From the NCBI RefSeq assembly GCF_013927005.1, contig NZ_CP055930.1:1364001-1428000 (forward strand): a stretch of DNA of 64,000 nucleotides, in the 5' to 3' direction. The first letter of the stretch is position 1. Each line of letters starts with the position of its first letter. This stretch comes from Enterobacter sp. RHBSTW-00175 (GTDB lineage: Bacteria > Pseudomonadota > Gammaproteobacteria > Enterobacterales > Enterobacteriaceae). Below the pieces are notes generated by a model. It did no database searches. It had not been told where the DNA came from and saw only the letters and a program-made list of their open reading frames with translations. Of the stretch, positions 38,530-50,486 are shown in pieces. The translations under genes and the position numbers were made by a program.

Positions 38530-38542
38530 CATCGCTCCGCTA

Positions 38543-38577
38543 TTGAACAAATGATTTTTAGAATTAATAATGTTCAA
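38543..38577. promoter_or_regulatory. lsrA/lsrR control region, TTGAACA...TGTTCAA operator
   Basis: TTGAACA (38543-38549) and TGTTCAA (38571-38577) form an inverted repeat 13-48 nt before lsrA. The 215-nt divergent region (38530-38744) has further half sites, such as CGAACATATG near 38709. LsrR is known to repress both units here until phospho-AI-2 binds, with CRP as activator. A clear CRP site was not seen. Confidence 0.5.
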
Positions 38578-38744
38578 AAGCGTAGACGGTGAACTATATT
38601 TACAACCGTGCAGGGATCACAGTTTTATCGATTAAGATCCAGATAAACCAGAAACAATCTAAAAGATCCGTTTTGCCGCGTGGCTCACACTTTCCGCCCG
38701 CGCCATCACGAACATATGATCTAAATTTTTATAAGAGTTCAAAT

Positions 38745-39716
38745 ATGGGCGATAAACGCATTGCTGAAGAAGGCCGGTTTGCAGGGCTTGCACTGGCGGA
38801 AGAAGAACTGGTGGCACGCGTCGCCTGGTGCTATTACCACGACGGCCTGACCCAGAACGATATTGGCGAGCGACTTGGCCTGCCCCGTCTGAAGATATCG
38901 CGCCTGCTGGAAAAAGGGCGTCAGTCGGGAGTCATCCGCGTCCAGATAAATTCCCGCTATGAAGGATGTCTGGCACTGGAAACCGAGCTACAACGGCGCT
39001 TTGGCCTGAAGCTGGTGCGGGTGTTACCTGCCCTGAATACCCCTCCGATGAACGTGCGGTTAGGCATTGGCGCGGCGCAGTCGTTAATGGGTGTACTGGA
39101 GCCTGGGCAGCTGCTGGCGGTTGGGTTTGGTGAAACCACCATGAGCTGCCTGCAACACTTAAGCGGTTTTATTAGCTCGCAGCAGATCCGCCTGGTCACG
39201 CTTTCGGGCGGCGTGGGTCCATATATGACCGGCATCGGTCAGCTGGATGCAGCCTGTAGCGTCAGTATGATCCCGGCGCCGCTTCGCGTTTCGTCCGCCG
39301 AAGTGGCCGAAATTTTAAAACGCGAAACCAGCGTACGGGATGTGATCCTCGCCGCTACCGCAGCCGATGTTGCCGTGGTGGGAATTGGCGCGGTGAACCA
39401 GCGCCGCGATGCCACTATTTTACGTTCCGGCTATATCAGTGAAGGCGAACAGTTGATGTATGCCCGCAAGGGTGCCGTGGGCGATATCCTGGGTTACTTC
39501 CTCAATGCCGAAGGGGAATGCGTAGACGAACTGGAGATCCACCGTGAATTACTGGGCGTAACGCTCGATGAGCTGGCGCAGTTACCCACCATCGTTGGCG
39601 TGGCCGGAGGTGAAGAGAAAGCCGATGCGATTTATGCCGCACTCAAAGGTCGCCGTATCAATGGCCTGGTGACGGAAGAGACGACAGCCCGCGCGGTGCT
39701 GGCTCTGGCGAACTGA
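38745..39716 (+). CDS. lsrR: AI-2 operon repressor LsrR
   Basis: 323 residues from ATG 38745 ([10 protein letters not shown]) with AAGAG upstream; the longer frame from 38589 covers the promoter. SorC/DeoR family. The helix-turn-helix is [20 protein letters not shown] (about residues 35-54), followed by the sugar-phosphate-binding domain with [28 protein letters not shown] and [13 protein letters not shown]. Phospho-AI-2 binding releases it from DNA. It sits upstream of lsrK with a 37-nt gap, as in E. coli, and is divergent from lsrACDBFG. Confidence 0.95.
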   Translation: MGDKRIAEEGRFAGLALAEEELVARVAWCYYHDGLTQNDIGERLGLPRLKISRLLEKGRQSGVIRVQINSRYEGCLALETELQRRFGLKLVRVLPALNTPPMNVRLGIGAAQSLMGVLEPGQLLAVGFGETTMSCLQHLSGFISSQQIRLVTLSGGVGPYMTGIGQLDAACSVSMIPAPLRVSSAEVAEILKRETSVRDVILAATAADVAVVGIGAVNQRRDATILRSGYISEGEQLMYARKGAVGDILGYFLNAEGECVDELEIHRELLGVTLDELAQLPTIVGVAGGEEKADAIYAALKGRRINGLVTEETTARAVLALAN

Positions 39717-39753
39717 GAGCCTGCCTTTCCCGCGCTAACAACGAGGCAAACTC

Positions 39754-41376
39754 ATGAGTTACCTTTTAGCGTTAGATGCAGGGACAGGCAGCGTTCGCGC
39801 CGTTATTTTCGATTTGCAGGGCAACCAGATTGCCGTCGGCCAGGCCGAGTGGAAACACCTGAGCGTGGAGAACGTGCCGGGATCGATGGAGTTTGACCTC
39901 GACACCAACTGGCGGCTGGCCTGCCAGTGTATCCATCAGGCGCTGGAGCGCGCGCACCTGAGCGCCGCCGATATCCAGTCGGTCGCCTGCTGCTCAATGC
40001 GTGAAGGCATTGTGTTGTATGACCGCAACGGCGAAGCTATCTGGGCCTGCGCCAACGTCGACGCCCGCGCCAGCCGCGAGGTGGCCGAACTCAAAGAGAT
40101 CCACGACTACCGCTTTGAATCCGAAGTGTACGATGTTTCCGGGCAGACGCTGGCGCTCAGCGCCATGCCGCGCCTGCTGTGGCTGGCCCACCATCGTCCG
40201 GATATTTACCGTAAGGCCGCCACCATTACCATGATCAGCGACTGGCTGGCGGCGAAGTTATCCGGCGAACTGGCGGTAGATCCCTCCAATGCGGGCACCA
40301 CCGGAATGCTCGATCTCTTCAGCCGCGACTGGCGTCCGACACTGCTGGATATGGCCGGGCTGCGCGCCGATATCCTCTCCCCGGTGAAAGAGACAGGCAC
40401 GCTGCTGGGCGCAGTTACCGGGGCAGCAGCTCAGCAAAGTGGCCTGCGCGAAGGCACCCCGGTGGTGATGGGCGGTGGCGATGTGCAGCTGGGGTGTCTG
40501 GGTTTGGGTGTGGTGCGCGCCGGGCAAACGGCGGTGCTGGGCGGTACCTTCTGGCAGCAAGTGGTGAATTTGCCGCAGGTACGTACCGATCCCGATATGA
40601 ATATCCGGGTTAACCCCCACGTAATCCCCGGTATGGCGCAGGCGGAATCCATCAGTTTCTTCACCGGATTAACCATGCGCTGGTTCCGTGATGCCTTCTG
40701 CGCAGAAGAAAAACTGATTGCCGGGCGAATGGGCATAGATACTTACTCTTTGCTGGAAGAGATGGCGGCTCGCGTTCCGGCAGGTTCGCACGGCGTGATG
40801 CCAATTTTCTCCGATGCGATGCATTTTAAGCAGTGGTATCACGCTGCGCCGTCGTTTATTAACCTCTCCATCGATCCGGAAAAGTGCAACAAAGCCACGC
40901 TGTTCCGTGCCCTGGAAGAGAACGCCGCGATTGTCTCGGCCTGCAACCTGGCGCAGATTTCGCAGTTTTCCGGCGTGAAATTTGAAAGCCTGGTCTTTGC
41001 AGGCGGTGGTGCAAAAGGTGCGTTGTGGAGCCAGATCTTAAGCGATGTTACCGGGTTGCCGGTGCGTGTGCCTGAGGTCAAAGAGGCCACGGCGCTGGGC
41101 TGCGCAATAGCCGCCGGAACGGGCGCGGGCCTGTTTGCGGATATGGCATCCACCGGAGAACGGCTGGTGAAATGGAGCCGGGAATTTACGCCAAACCCGG
41201 AACACCGCGAGCTGTACGACGGCATGATGCAAAAATGGCAGGCGGTCTACGCCGACCAGCTTGGGCTGGTCGACAGCGGGCTGACCACATCCATGTGGCA
41301 GGCTCCGGGGCTGGTGCGGACATCCCCCTCACCCCAGAGGGGCGAGGGAGAAAACCAGATCGAGCCAATACTTTAA
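39754..41376 (+). CDS. lsrK: Autoinducer-2 kinase LsrK with repeat-derived tail
   Basis: 540 residues. FGGY kinase: N-terminal [16 protein letters not shown], catalytic-type [13 protein letters not shown] near 175, [13 protein letters not shown] near 245, and ATP site [14 protein letters not shown] near 415. It phosphorylates imported AI-2 to the form that inactivates LsrR and traps it in the cell. The E. coli protein ends at TTSLWKAPGL, as I remember it. Here [10 protein letters not shown] is followed by 20 further residues ([20 protein letters not shown]) encoded by an extragenic palindrome, so the native stop has been lost or replaced. The catalytic core is intact. Confidence 0.93.
   Translation: MSYLLALDAGTGSVRAVIFDLQGNQIAVGQAEWKHLSVENVPGSMEFDLDTNWRLACQCIHQALERAHLSAADIQSVACCSMREGIVLYDRNGEAIWACANVDARASREVAELKEIHDYRFESEVYDVSGQTLALSAMPRLLWLAHHRPDIYRKAATITMISDWLAAKLSGELAVDPSNAGTTGMLDLFSRDWRPTLLDMAGLRADILSPVKETGTLLGAVTGAAAQQSGLREGTPVVMGGGDVQLGCLGLGVVRAGQTAVLGGTFWQQVVNLPQVRTDPDMNIRVNPHVIPGMAQAESISFFTGLTMRWFRDAFCAEEKLIAGRMGIDTYSLLEEMAARVPAGSHGVMPIFSDAMHFKQWYHAAPSFINLSIDPEKCNKATLFRALEENAAIVSACNLAQISQFSGVKFESLVFAGGGAKGALWSQILSDVTGLPVRVPEVKEATALGCAIAAGTGAGLFADMASTGERLVKWSREFTPNPEHRELYDGMMQKWQAVYADQLGLVDSGLTTSMWQAPGLVRTSPSPQRGEGENQIEPIL
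41324..41348. repeat. REP-like palindrome inside the lsrK 3' end
   Basis: CCCTC-A-CCCC, loop AGA, GGGG-C-GAGGG. It belongs to the same CCCTC/GAGGG-rich extragenic repeat family as those at 41387-42712 and 44915-44955. It codes for the extra C-terminal residues of LsrK. Confidence 0.7.
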
Positions 41377-41410
41377 GACAGCACCGACCAGTCCCCTCTC
41401 CCCTTTGGGG

Positions 41411-42695
41411 TGTACGGTCCGGGGACATAGTGAACACTTGTTCGGGGACATGGTAGACACTTACAACTAAGGCATAAGAACCCGTTTATGGAGTCGCTTA
41501 TGTCCTGGGATGCGAGAGATACCATGTCATTACGTACCGAGTTTGTTTTGTTCGCCTCGCAGGACGGGGCGAACATCCGTTCCCTCTGCCGTCGCTTCGG
41601 CATTTCACCTGCCACCGGCTATAAGTGGCTTCGCCGCTGGGCGGAGGAAGGGGCCTCCGGCCTTCAGGACCGCCCGCGCATACCGCACCATTCCCCGAAC
41701 CGCTCATCTGACGACATCACTGCCCTGCTGCGTATGGCGCATGACCGCCATGAACGCTGGGGCGCACGCAAGATAAAGCGCTGGCTGGAAGACCAGGGGC
41801 ACACCATGCCCGCCTTCAGCACCGTCCATAACCTCATGGCCCGTCACGGTCTGCTGCCGGGCACTTCACCGGGCATTCCCGCCACGGGACGGTTCGAACA
41901 TGACGCGCCGAACCGCCTCTGGCAGATGGATTTTAAGGGCCACTTTCCCTTTGGAGGCGGCCGCTGCCATCCGCTCACCCTGCTGGACGACCACTCCCGA
42001 TTTTCCCTGTGCCTGGCGCACTGTACCGATGAACGGCGCGAGACCGTGCAGCAGCAGCTGGTCAGCGTGTTTGAGCGCTACGGCCTGCCGGACCGGATGA
42101 CGATGGACAACGGTTCTCCGTGGGGAGACACCACCGGCACCTGGACGGCGCTGGAGCTGTGGCTGATGCGTCTGGGTATCCGGGTGGGGCACTCCCGGCC
42201 GTATCATCCGCAGACGCAGGGTAAGCTGGAGCGTTTTCACCGGAGCCTGAAGGCAGAAGTGCTGCAGGGGAAGTGGTTCGCGAGCGGGGGCGAACTGCAG
42301 CGCGCCTTCGACCACTGGCGGACAGTCTATAACCTTGAACGCCCGCATGAGGCGCTGGATATGGCGGTACCGGGGTCGCGGTATAAGCCGTCAGAGCGGC
42401 AGTACAGCGGCAACACCACGCCCCCGGAATACGACGAGGGCGTGATGGTCAGGAAAGTGGATATCAGCGGAAAGCTGAGCGTGAAAGGGGTAAGTCTGAG
42501 CGCAGGCAAGGCGTTCAGGGGAGAACGGGTCGGGCTGAAGGAGATGCAGGAAGACGGCAGCTACGAGGTGTGGTGGTACAGCACGAAAGTGGGGGTGATC
42601 GACCTGAAGAAAAAGTCGATCACCATGGGTAAAGGATGTTAAAAAGTGTTCACCATGTCCCCGAACACCTGTCTACCATGTCCCCGGAACGTACA
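41411..42695 (+). mobile_element. IS481-family insertion sequence
   Basis: 1285 bp. Ends are inverted: TGTACGGTCCGGGGACAT at the left, TGTACGTTCCGGGGACAT read inward at the right. Each end carries a second GTTCGGGGACATGGT block about 30 nt in. The GGGG on both sides (41407-41410, 42696-42699) is the likely 4-bp target duplication, though it is low-complexity. It has one intact transposase gene and sits between lsrK and fadH. Confidence 0.85.
41500..42642 (+). CDS. IS481-family transposase
   Basis: 380 residues from ATG 41500 (MSWDARDTMSLR), which has GGAG six bases upstream; ATG 41488 would add four residues. N-terminal helix-turn-helix (GANIRSLCRRFGISPATGYK), then an integrase-type core with the DDE triad in WQMDFKG, MTMDNGSPWG and KLERFHR (the last with the usual spacing to HPQTQG). 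The frame is intact, so the element may be active. The C-terminal part binds the terminal repeats in relatives. Confidence 0.9.
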   Translation: MSWDARDTMSLRTEFVLFASQDGANIRSLCRRFGISPATGYKWLRRWAEEGASGLQDRPRIPHHSPNRSSDDITALLRMAHDRHERWGARKIKRWLEDQGHTMPAFSTVHNLMARHGLLPGTSPGIPATGRFEHDAPNRLWQMDFKGHFPFGGGRCHPLTLLDDHSRFSLCLAHCTDERRETVQQQLVSVFERYGLPDRMTMDNGSPWGDTTGTWTALELWLMRLGIRVGHSRPYHPQTQGKLERFHRSLKAEVLQGKWFASGGELQRAFDHWRTVYNLERPHEALDMAVPGSRYKPSERQYSGNTTPPEYDEGVMVRKVDISGKLSVKGVSLSAGKAFRGERVGLKEMQEDGSYEVWWYSTKVGVIDLKKKSITMGKGC

Positions 42696-42789
42696 GGGGA
42701 GAGGGGACTGGTGAGGGGCATTATTTGATTCCCATCACAATCACTGCATTCCCCTTTTCCCTTTTACTCTCCGCTGGCTAAATTAGTAA

Positions 42790-44853
<2,064 letters not shown>

Positions 44854-44881
44854 TTTCTTGCCCGGTGCCCAAGGTAAAAGC

Positions 44882-44907
44882 AAAACGGCAACCCCGTTGC
44901 CGTTTTT
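44882..44907 (+). terminator. fadH terminator
   Basis: AAAACGGCAAC-CCC-GTTGCCGTTTT followed by T; strong intrinsic terminator between convergent fadH and rlmG, usable on both strands. Confidence 0.85.
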
Positions 44908-44914
44908 AGTGTTT

Positions 44915-44955
44915 GCTCCCTCTCCCTGTGGGAGAGGGTTGGGGTGAGGGCATCA
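44915..44955. repeat. Extragenic palindrome of the CCCTCTCCC/GGGAGAGGG family
   Basis: CCCTCTCCC-TGT-GGGAGAGGG followed by TTGGGGTGAGGGCATCAGG. Same family as the element behind lsrK; abundant between genes in Enterobacter-type genomes. Confidence 0.7.
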
Positions 44956-44973
44956 GGCCGCACATACCCAATC

Positions 44974-46110
44974 TTAACGACGACGACCCAGCTTAACCGC
45001 TTTCAGCACCACGAACTTGTTGTTGGTGGCAATCGTGGTGCAGTTACCGAAAATCTTCTTCAGCTTGTGGAAGTAGTCCAGGTGACGGTTAGCCACAATA
45101 TACAGCTCGCCGTTAATTTTCAGGCAACGACGCGCGTGGTGGAACATCTCCCAGGCGACGTTATCCGTCAGGGCGTGTTTCTGGTGGAACGGTGGGTTAC
45201 ACAGTACCGCGTTGAAACGGAAAGGCTCCACGCCCGACAGTGCGTTGTTGATCATAAACTCGCAGCGATCCAGCGCCTCTGGCATGTTGGTTTCCACGTT
45301 CAGACGACTGGAAGCCACCGCCATTGGCGATTCATCGCTAAACACCACGCTGGCTTCCGGGTTCTTCGCCAGCAGCGTCAGGCCAATCACCCCGTTACCA
45401 CAACCCAGGTCAACAATCTCACCTTCCAGGTTTTCCGGCAGATTTTCAATAAAGAAACGTGCGCCGATATCCAGACCGGTGCGGGAGAAAACGTTCGCGT
45501 GGTTGTGGATGGTCCAGTCGGTTCCTTCCAGTTTCCAGCTCAGCGTTTCTGGTGCGTCAGCCAGTTCCGGCGCACTGAAGGTACAGTTGATCAGGCGCGC
45601 TTTTTTCCACGCCAGCGTGGTGGTGGTAGGGCCGAGCACTTTCTCGAACAATTCCAGCGTCGAGGTGTGAATATCACGCGCTTTAGCACCCGCGATAATA
45701 CGGGTTTCTGGGGTGACAACTGTACGCAACGCGCGCAGCTGTTGTTCCAGCAACGCCATGGTTTTTGGCACTTTGATCAGCACCACACCCGGCGCCTGCG
45801 GGTAATCCGCGGTGCTGTCGAGAAACTTCACGCTGGATTCTTCGAGGTCGTTGTGGCGCAGGTTTTCACGCGTCGCCAGCTCGCTTAAGTAGGAATCACC
45901 GATGCTGTAAGGAGTGTGTTCCGCCAGAGCACAGCTCAGCGCGCCAAACGCATCATTCAGGATCAGAACCGGGCCGCTGATTTCAGTATCATCCAACTGT
46001 TGCAGCAGATATTCATCCGCCGCTTCCCACGCCATAAGCGGGTTGACGTCGTCCGTTTCCGGGAAACGTTTAAGGTTGAGTGAACGGAAACCGTTGTCTA
46101 AGTGGCTCAT
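44974..46110 (-). CDS. rlmG: 23S rRNA m2G1835 methyltransferase RlmG
   Basis: 378 residues. The N-terminal half is a degenerate methyltransferase-like domain. The C-terminal half is catalytic: SAM site [15 protein letters not shown] near 235 and catalytic NPPF in [13 protein letters not shown] near 305. It methylates G1835 of 23S rRNA before 50S assembly is complete. It ends convergent to fadH and starts divergent from ygjP. Start [17 protein letters not shown] has GGAGGG upstream. Confidence 0.95.
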   Translation of the reverse strand: MSHLDNGFRSLNLKRFPETDDVNPLMAWEAADEYLLQQLDDTEISGPVLILNDAFGALSCALAEHTPYSIGDSYLSELATRENLRHNDLEESSVKFLDSTADYPQAPGVVLIKVPKTMALLEQQLRALRTVVTPETRIIAGAKARDIHTSTLELFEKVLGPTTTTLAWKKARLINCTFSAPELADAPETLSWKLEGTDWTIHNHANVFSRTGLDIGARFFIENLPENLEGEIVDLGCGNGVIGLTLLAKNPEASVVFSDESPMAVASSRLNVETNMPEALDRCEFMINNALSGVEPFRFNAVLCNPPFHQKHALTDNVAWEMFHHARRCLKINGELYIVANRHLDYFHKLKKIFGNCTTIATNNKFVVLKAVKLGRRR

Positions 46111-46193
46111 CGGCCCTCCTGAATGGTAAAATTTCGGCGTATCCCTAAAAAGGGTGCGTGAGTATACCGTTTTATTATCGATTTGGGGCGTTG

Positions 46194-46697
46194 ATGAACC
46201 AACTTACTTATCTCCAGGGCTACCCGGAGCATTTACTTTCTCAGGTTCGCAGCCTGATTGCCGAGCAAAAGCTGGGCACGGTGCTGGAAAAACGCTACCC
46301 GGGCACCCATGATTTCGCGACCGATAAAGCGCTCTGGCAGTATACGCAGGATCTTAAAAGCCGGTACCTGAAGAGTGCGCCGCCGATCAATAAGGTGATG
46401 TACGACAACAAGATCCACGTGCTGAAAAACGCGCTCGGTCTGCATACTGCCATCTCCCGCGTACAGGGGGGCAAGCTAAAGGCGAAAGCCGAGATCCGTG
46501 TGGCGACCGTGTTCCGTAACGCGCCAGAAGCATTTCTGCGGATGATCGTAGTGCATGAACTGGCGCACCTGAAGGAGAAAGAGCACGACAAGGCGTTCTA
46601 TTCCCTGTGCTGCCACATGGAGCCGCAGTACCACCAGCTCGAGTTTGATACCCGCCTGTGGCTTACGCATTTATCGTTAAATGGTAATGCGCAATAG
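46194..46697 (+). CDS. ygjP: YgjP, putative metal-dependent hydrolase (DUF45)
   Basis: 167 residues from ATG 46194 ([15 protein letters not shown]), the E. coli length; a frame from 46158 runs into the promoter. SprT/WLM-like zinc motif [15 protein letters not shown] near residue 122, where HELAH and the later His bind metal. Cytoplasmic, without a signal peptide. Proteolytic activity has not been shown as far as I know. Divergent from rlmG; ygjR follows after 70 nt. Confidence 0.9.
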   Translation: MNQLTYLQGYPEHLLSQVRSLIAEQKLGTVLEKRYPGTHDFATDKALWQYTQDLKSRYLKSAPPINKVMYDNKIHVLKNALGLHTAISRVQGGKLKAKAEIRVATVFRNAPEAFLRMIVVHELAHLKEKEHDKAFYSLCCHMEPQYHQLEFDTRLWLTHLSLNGNAQ

Positions 46698-46767
46698 CGC
46701 ACTGGTTTTGCAATAATCCCGTGCTACAGTGGCTAAAGGTTCCCAGCTACGGAGTACGTAAACGTTT

Positions 46768-47766
46768 ATGATACGTTTCGCAGTCATTGGTACGAACTGG
46801 ATCACACGCCAGTTCGTCGACGCCGCCCACGAAACCGGCAAATATAAGCTCACCGCAGTCTATTCCCGCAGCCTTGAGCAGGCGCAGATCTTCGCGAATG
46901 ATTATCTGGTCGAACACCTGTTCACTTCGCTTGATGAGATGGCCCAAAGTGATGCCATTGATGCGGTCTATATCGCCAGCCCTAACTCCCTGCACTTTCC
47001 GCAAACGAAGCTGTTCCTCAGCCATAAAAAACATGTGATTTGCGAGAAGCCGCTGGCCTCCAATATTCAGGAAGTAGAAGCCGCTATCGCCCTGGCGCGT
47101 GAAAATCAGGTGGTGCTGTTCGAAGCGTTCAAAACCGCCAGCCTGCCGAACTTCCTGCTGTTGCAGCAGTCCCTGCCGAAGCTTGGCAACGTGCGTAAGG
47201 CTTTCATCAACTACTGCCAGTACTCGTCGCGCTACCAGCGCTACCTGGACGGCGAAAACCCGAATACCTTTAATCCGGCCTTCTCGAACGGGTCGATTAT
47301 GGATATTGGCTTTTACTGTCTGGCCTCGGCAGTGGCGCTGTGGGGTGAGCCGCACAGCGTAACCGCCACGGCCAGCCTGCTGGAAAGCGGCGTAGATGCA
47401 CACGGTGTCGTGGTGCTGGACTACGGTGATTTCAGCGTCACGCTGCAACACTCTAAAGTGAGTGATTCGGTGCTGCCGAGCGAAATTCAGGGTGAAGCCG
47501 GATCGCTGGTGATTGAGAAGATCTCTGAATGTCAGAAAGTGAGCTTCGTGCCGCGCGGCGGGAAAGCGCAAGAGCTGACGCAACCACAGCATATTAACAC
47601 TATGCTCTATGAGGCAGAGGTCTTTGCACGGCTGGTAGAAAATAATGAAGTGAATCACCCTGGGCTTTCGGTAAGCCGCACCACGGCGAAGCTGCAAACA
47701 GAGATCCGCCGTCAGACTGGCGTGGTGTTCCCGGCAGACGACGTGAGCGCAAAAGCGATCGCGTAA
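46768..47766 (+). CDS. ygjR: YgjR, Gfo/Idh/MocA oxidoreductase
   Basis: 332 residues. The N-terminal Rossmann domain starts MIRFAVIGTNWITRQFV, where the usual Gly-rich loop is short (GTNWIT), and continues with YIASPNSLHFPQTK and KKHVICEKPLASN, the conserved EKP. The C-terminal domain is alpha/beta (SIMDIGFYCLASAV). NAD(P)-dependent sugar dehydrogenase family; the substrate is unknown. It lies between ygjP and alx as in E. coli. Confidence 0.9.
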   Translation: MIRFAVIGTNWITRQFVDAAHETGKYKLTAVYSRSLEQAQIFANDYLVEHLFTSLDEMAQSDAIDAVYIASPNSLHFPQTKLFLSHKKHVICEKPLASNIQEVEAAIALARENQVVLFEAFKTASLPNFLLLQQSLPKLGNVRKAFINYCQYSSRYQRYLDGENPNTFNPAFSNGSIMDIGFYCLASAVALWGEPHSVTATASLLESGVDAHGVVVLDYGDFSVTLQHSKVSDSVLPSEIQGEAGSLVIEKISECQKVSFVPRGGKAQELTQPQHINTMLYEAEVFARLVENNEVNHPGLSVSRTTAKLQTEIRRQTGVVFPADDVSAKAIA

Positions 47767-47826
47767 AGCTGTGTAATGAAATCATGCACACCATTGACGA
47801 AACCGATGGTCTGACATACTTTGTTA

Positions 47827-48010
47827 CCCACAAAGGGGAGTAACTTCTTCGCCGGTGGATCGTCATTACGATGCGTGCAAAATCGCATCCGGTCGCCGGG
47901 CAACTGAAAAGCATGGCTTTTTAGTTGTAAGTGAGACCTTGCCGGAAGGCGAGGTCTATGCATAAAAAGCTAACGGCTATCGTCTTCTGACCATGGCCGT
48001 TTTTGTTTTT
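47827..48010 (+). ncRNA. yybP-ykoY manganese riboswitch in the alx leader
   Basis: The 263-nt alx leader holds the family's conserved elements: AAAGGGGAGTAAC near 47832, GCCGGGCAACTGAAAAGC near 47897, and the stem AGACCTTGCCGGAAGGCGAG near 47935 pairing back to GAGGTCT. The end (AACGGCTAT, 47972-47980, with ATGGCCGTT, 47993-48001, then TTTTGTTTTTT) is shaped like an intrinsic terminator and sits right before the ribosome site. In E. coli this RNA makes alx respond to pH and Mn2+. Boundaries are approximate. Confidence 0.85.
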
Positions 48011-48029
48011 TATGTGTAAGGAAAATAGT

Positions 48030-48995
48030 ATGCATTCTGTCGGCACTCCAATGTTGTGGGGCGGATTCGCGATCGTCGTGCTTATCATGCTGGCGATAGA
48101 CCTCTTTTTGCAGGGACGTCGCGGCGCACATGGCATGACCATGAAACAGGCTGCCGTTTGGTCGCTGGTATGGGTTACCCTCTCTCTTCTCTTTTGTGCC
48201 GCCTTTTGGTGGTATCTGGCCTCAACCGAAGGCCGCGCGGTTGCCGATCCTCAGGCGCTGGCGTTCCTCACGGGTTATTTGATTGAAAAAGCGCTGGCCG
48301 TGGATAACGTCTTCGTCTGGCTGATGCTGTTCAGTTACTTCGCCGTTCCTGCCGCACTGCAACGCCGCGTACTGGTATACGGCGTGCTGGGGGCGATCGT
48401 TCTGCGTACCATCATGATCTTTGCCGGCAGCTGGCTGATAACCCAGTTCGAATGGCTGCTGTATGTCTTCGGCGCCTTCCTGCTGTTCACCGGGATCAAA
48501 ATGGCGCTGGCGAAAGAAGACGGCTCCGCCATTGGCGATCGCCCGCTGGTGAAGTGGATCCGTGGACATCTGCGCATGACGGACAAGATCGAGAGCGAAC
48601 ACTTCTTCGTGCGAAAAAACGGTCTGATGTTTGCCACACCGTTGCTGCTGGTACTGATTCTGGTTGAGCTGAGCGACGTTATTTTCGCGGTAGACAGTAT
48701 TCCGGCTATCTTCGCGGTGACCACTGACCCGTTCATTGTGCTGACCTCTAACCTGTTCGCGATCCTTGGCCTGCGTGCGATGTACTTCCTGCTGGCGGGC
48801 GCGGCAGAGCGCTTCTCGATGCTGAAATACGGCCTGTCGGTGATCCTGGTGTTTATCGGTATCAAGATGCTGATTGTCGATTTCTACCATATCCCGATCG
48901 CCATTTCGCTCGGAGTGGTGTTTGGCATTCTGTTCGTGACGCTGATTATCAATACCTGGGTTAATCGCCAGCACGATAAGAAGCAGCAGGTGTAG
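48030..48995 (+). CDS. alx: TerC-family manganese exporter Alx
   Basis: 321 residues from ATG 48030 with AAGGAAAA upstream. TerC family with about nine membrane spans. Acidic signature residues lie in the membrane: [30 protein letters not shown] and [21 protein letters not shown]. coli Alx is alkali-induced and exports Mn2+ to prevent toxicity at high pH. Control by the leader riboswitch is explained above. A REP palindrome follows the gene. Confidence 0.95.
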   Translation: MHSVGTPMLWGGFAIVVLIMLAIDLFLQGRRGAHGMTMKQAAVWSLVWVTLSLLFCAAFWWYLASTEGRAVADPQALAFLTGYLIEKALAVDNVFVWLMLFSYFAVPAALQRRVLVYGVLGAIVLRTIMIFAGSWLITQFEWLLYVFGAFLLFTGIKMALAKEDGSAIGDRPLVKWIRGHLRMTDKIESEHFFVRKNGLMFATPLLLVLILVELSDVIFAVDSIPAIFAVTTDPFIVLTSNLFAILGLRAMYFLLAGAAERFSMLKYGLSVILVFIGIKMLIVDFYHIPIAISLGVVFGILFVTLIINTWVNRQHDKKQQV

Positions 48996-49003
48996 TGCGT
49001 TTT

Positions 49004-49029
49004 GCCCGGTGGCGCTGTGCTTACCGGGC
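49004..49029. repeat. REP palindrome
   Basis: GCCCGGTGGCGC-TGTGCTTACCGGGC, the standard enterobacterial REP form, between alx and sstT. Confidence 0.8.
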
Positions 49030-49153
49030 ACTCCCGTTAATCAATAGTTAAAAAACATGACGCAACACGTAAAATCCAGCATTTTACGCTTCCCTCCTCG
49101 CCCACTTTCCCTATACTCGACCAGGCAAACATTTACTTACATCCGGACATAAA

Positions 49154-49169
49154 TGTGACTTAGAGCACA
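49154..49169 (+). promoter_or_regulatory. Candidate CRP site upstream of sstT
   Basis: TGTGACTTAGAGCACA matches TGTGA-N6-TCACA except for one base. It is 37-52 nt before the sstT start. CRP control is inferred. Confidence 0.4.
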
Positions 49170-49205
49170 TCTGGGATGGAACGCAATTTCACTTAAGGAA
49201 CAACG

Positions 49206-50447
49206 ATGACTACACAATCATCTGGCCTGCTTCAACGTCTGATGCAAGGCAGCCTCGTCAAGCAAATTCTGGTTGGTCTGGTTTTGGGGATCCTGCTGGC
49301 AATGGTATCCAAACCCGCCGCTGAAGCCACCGGGCTGCTCGGTACCCTCTTCGTGGGCGCACTCAAAGCCGTTGCCCCGGTACTGGTTCTGATGCTGGTC
49401 ATGGCCTCTATCGCGAATCACCAGCACGGACAAAAAACCAACATTCGCCCTATTCTGTTCCTGTATCTTCTGGGAACCTTCTCTGCTGCATTAACTGCCG
49501 TTGTGTTCAGCTTCCTGTTCCCGTCCACGCTGCATCTGACCAGCGCCGCCGGTGATATCACACCGCCATCCGGGATTGTGGAAGTGCTTCGCGGTCTGCT
49601 GATGAGCATGGTTTCTAACCCTGTCACGGCGCTGATGGGCGGAAACTACATTGGCATCCTGGTCTGGGCGATTGGTCTGGGCTTTGCGCTGCGTCACGGT
49701 AACGACACCACGAAAAACCTGGTCAACGATATGTCCAATGCCGTGACCTTTATGGTGAAACTGGTGATTCGTTTTGCGCCTATCGGGATTTTCGGCCTGG
49801 TCTCCTCCACGCTGGCTACCACCGGTTTTGACGCGTTGTGGGGCTACGCGCAGCTGCTGGTCGTCCTGGTAGGCTGTATGCTGCTGGTGGCGCTGGTGAT
49901 TAACCCGCTGCTGGTATTCTGGCAGATCCGTCGTAACCCATACCCGCTGGTGCTGACCTGCCTGCGCGAGAGCGGCGTGTACGCCTTCTTCACCCGCAGC
50001 TCTGCGGCAAATATTCCGGTTAACATGGCGCTGGCTGAGAAGCTGAACCTGGACCGCGATACCTATTCCGTGTCGATTCCGCTGGGCGCTACCGTGAATA
50101 TGGCGGGCGCAGCGATTACGATTACCGTACTGTCACTGGCAGCAGTGCATACACTGGGTATTCCGGTGGATCTGCCAACGGCGCTGCTGTTGAGCGTGGT
50201 GGCATCACTTTGCGCATGTGGCGCATCAGGTGTGGCTGGCGGTTCACTCCTGCTGATCCCACTGGCCTGCAATATGTTCGGTATCCCGAATGAAATTGCA
50301 ATGCAGGTCGTCGCCGTAGGCTTCATTATCGGCGTGTTGCAGGACTCCTGCGAGACCGCACTGAACTCATCAACCGATGTCCTGTTCACCGCAGCTGCCT
50401 GTCAGGCGGAAGACGCGCGCTTAGCGAAAAACGCCCTGCGCAGCTAA
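49206..50447 (+). CDS. sstT: Sodium/serine-threonine symporter SstT
   Basis: 413 residues of the DAACS (glutamate transporter-like) family. Several membrane helices, a Ser-rich re-entrant loop ([20 protein letters not shown]), the NMAGA-type motif in [15 protein letters not shown], and the second loop [20 protein letters not shown]. It imports serine and threonine with Na+. AAGGA precedes the start, and a candidate CRP site is further upstream. It is convergent with ygjV, with a shared hairpin between. Confidence 0.95.
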   Translation: MTTQSSGLLQRLMQGSLVKQILVGLVLGILLAMVSKPAAEATGLLGTLFVGALKAVAPVLVLMLVMASIANHQHGQKTNIRPILFLYLLGTFSAALTAVVFSFLFPSTLHLTSAAGDITPPSGIVEVLRGLLMSMVSNPVTALMGGNYIGILVWAIGLGFALRHGNDTTKNLVNDMSNAVTFMVKLVIRFAPIGIFGLVSSTLATTGFDALWGYAQLLVVLVGCMLLVALVINPLLVFWQIRRNPYPLVLTCLRESGVYAFFTRSSAANIPVNMALAEKLNLDRDTYSVSIPLGATVNMAGAAITITVLSLAAVHTLGIPVDLPTALLLSVVASLCACGASGVAGGSLLLIPLACNMFGIPNEIAMQVVAVGFIIGVLQDSCETALNSSTDVLFTAAACQAEDARLAKNALRS

Positions 50448-50455
50448 TCTGTCAG

Positions 50456-50486
50456 CCCTTCCGTCAGCGGACGGAAGGGTTCTCTT
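50456..50486. terminator. Shared terminator of sstT and ygjV
   Basis: CCCTTCCGTC-AGCG-GACGGAAGGG followed by TTCTCTT. The left arm and loop cover the last codons and the stop of ygjV, so it lies partly inside coding sequence. Confidence 0.75.

Larger units (their letters stand above)
41387..42712. repeat. 17-bp perfect palindrome interrupted by the IS481 element
   Basis: Without the insertion sequence and one GGGG copy, the flanks join to ACCAGTCCCCTCTCCCC-TTT-GGGGAGAGGGGACTGGT: arms of 17 bp with no mismatch (41387-41403; 42696-42712) and a 3-nt loop. It lies downstream of lsrK and probably acted as its transcription end or a REP-type unit. Confidence 0.8.

Noticed and set aside
44944..45888. 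314-aa plus-strand frame over rlmG
   Set aside because: Antisense shadow of rlmG, which has clear methyltransferase motifs.
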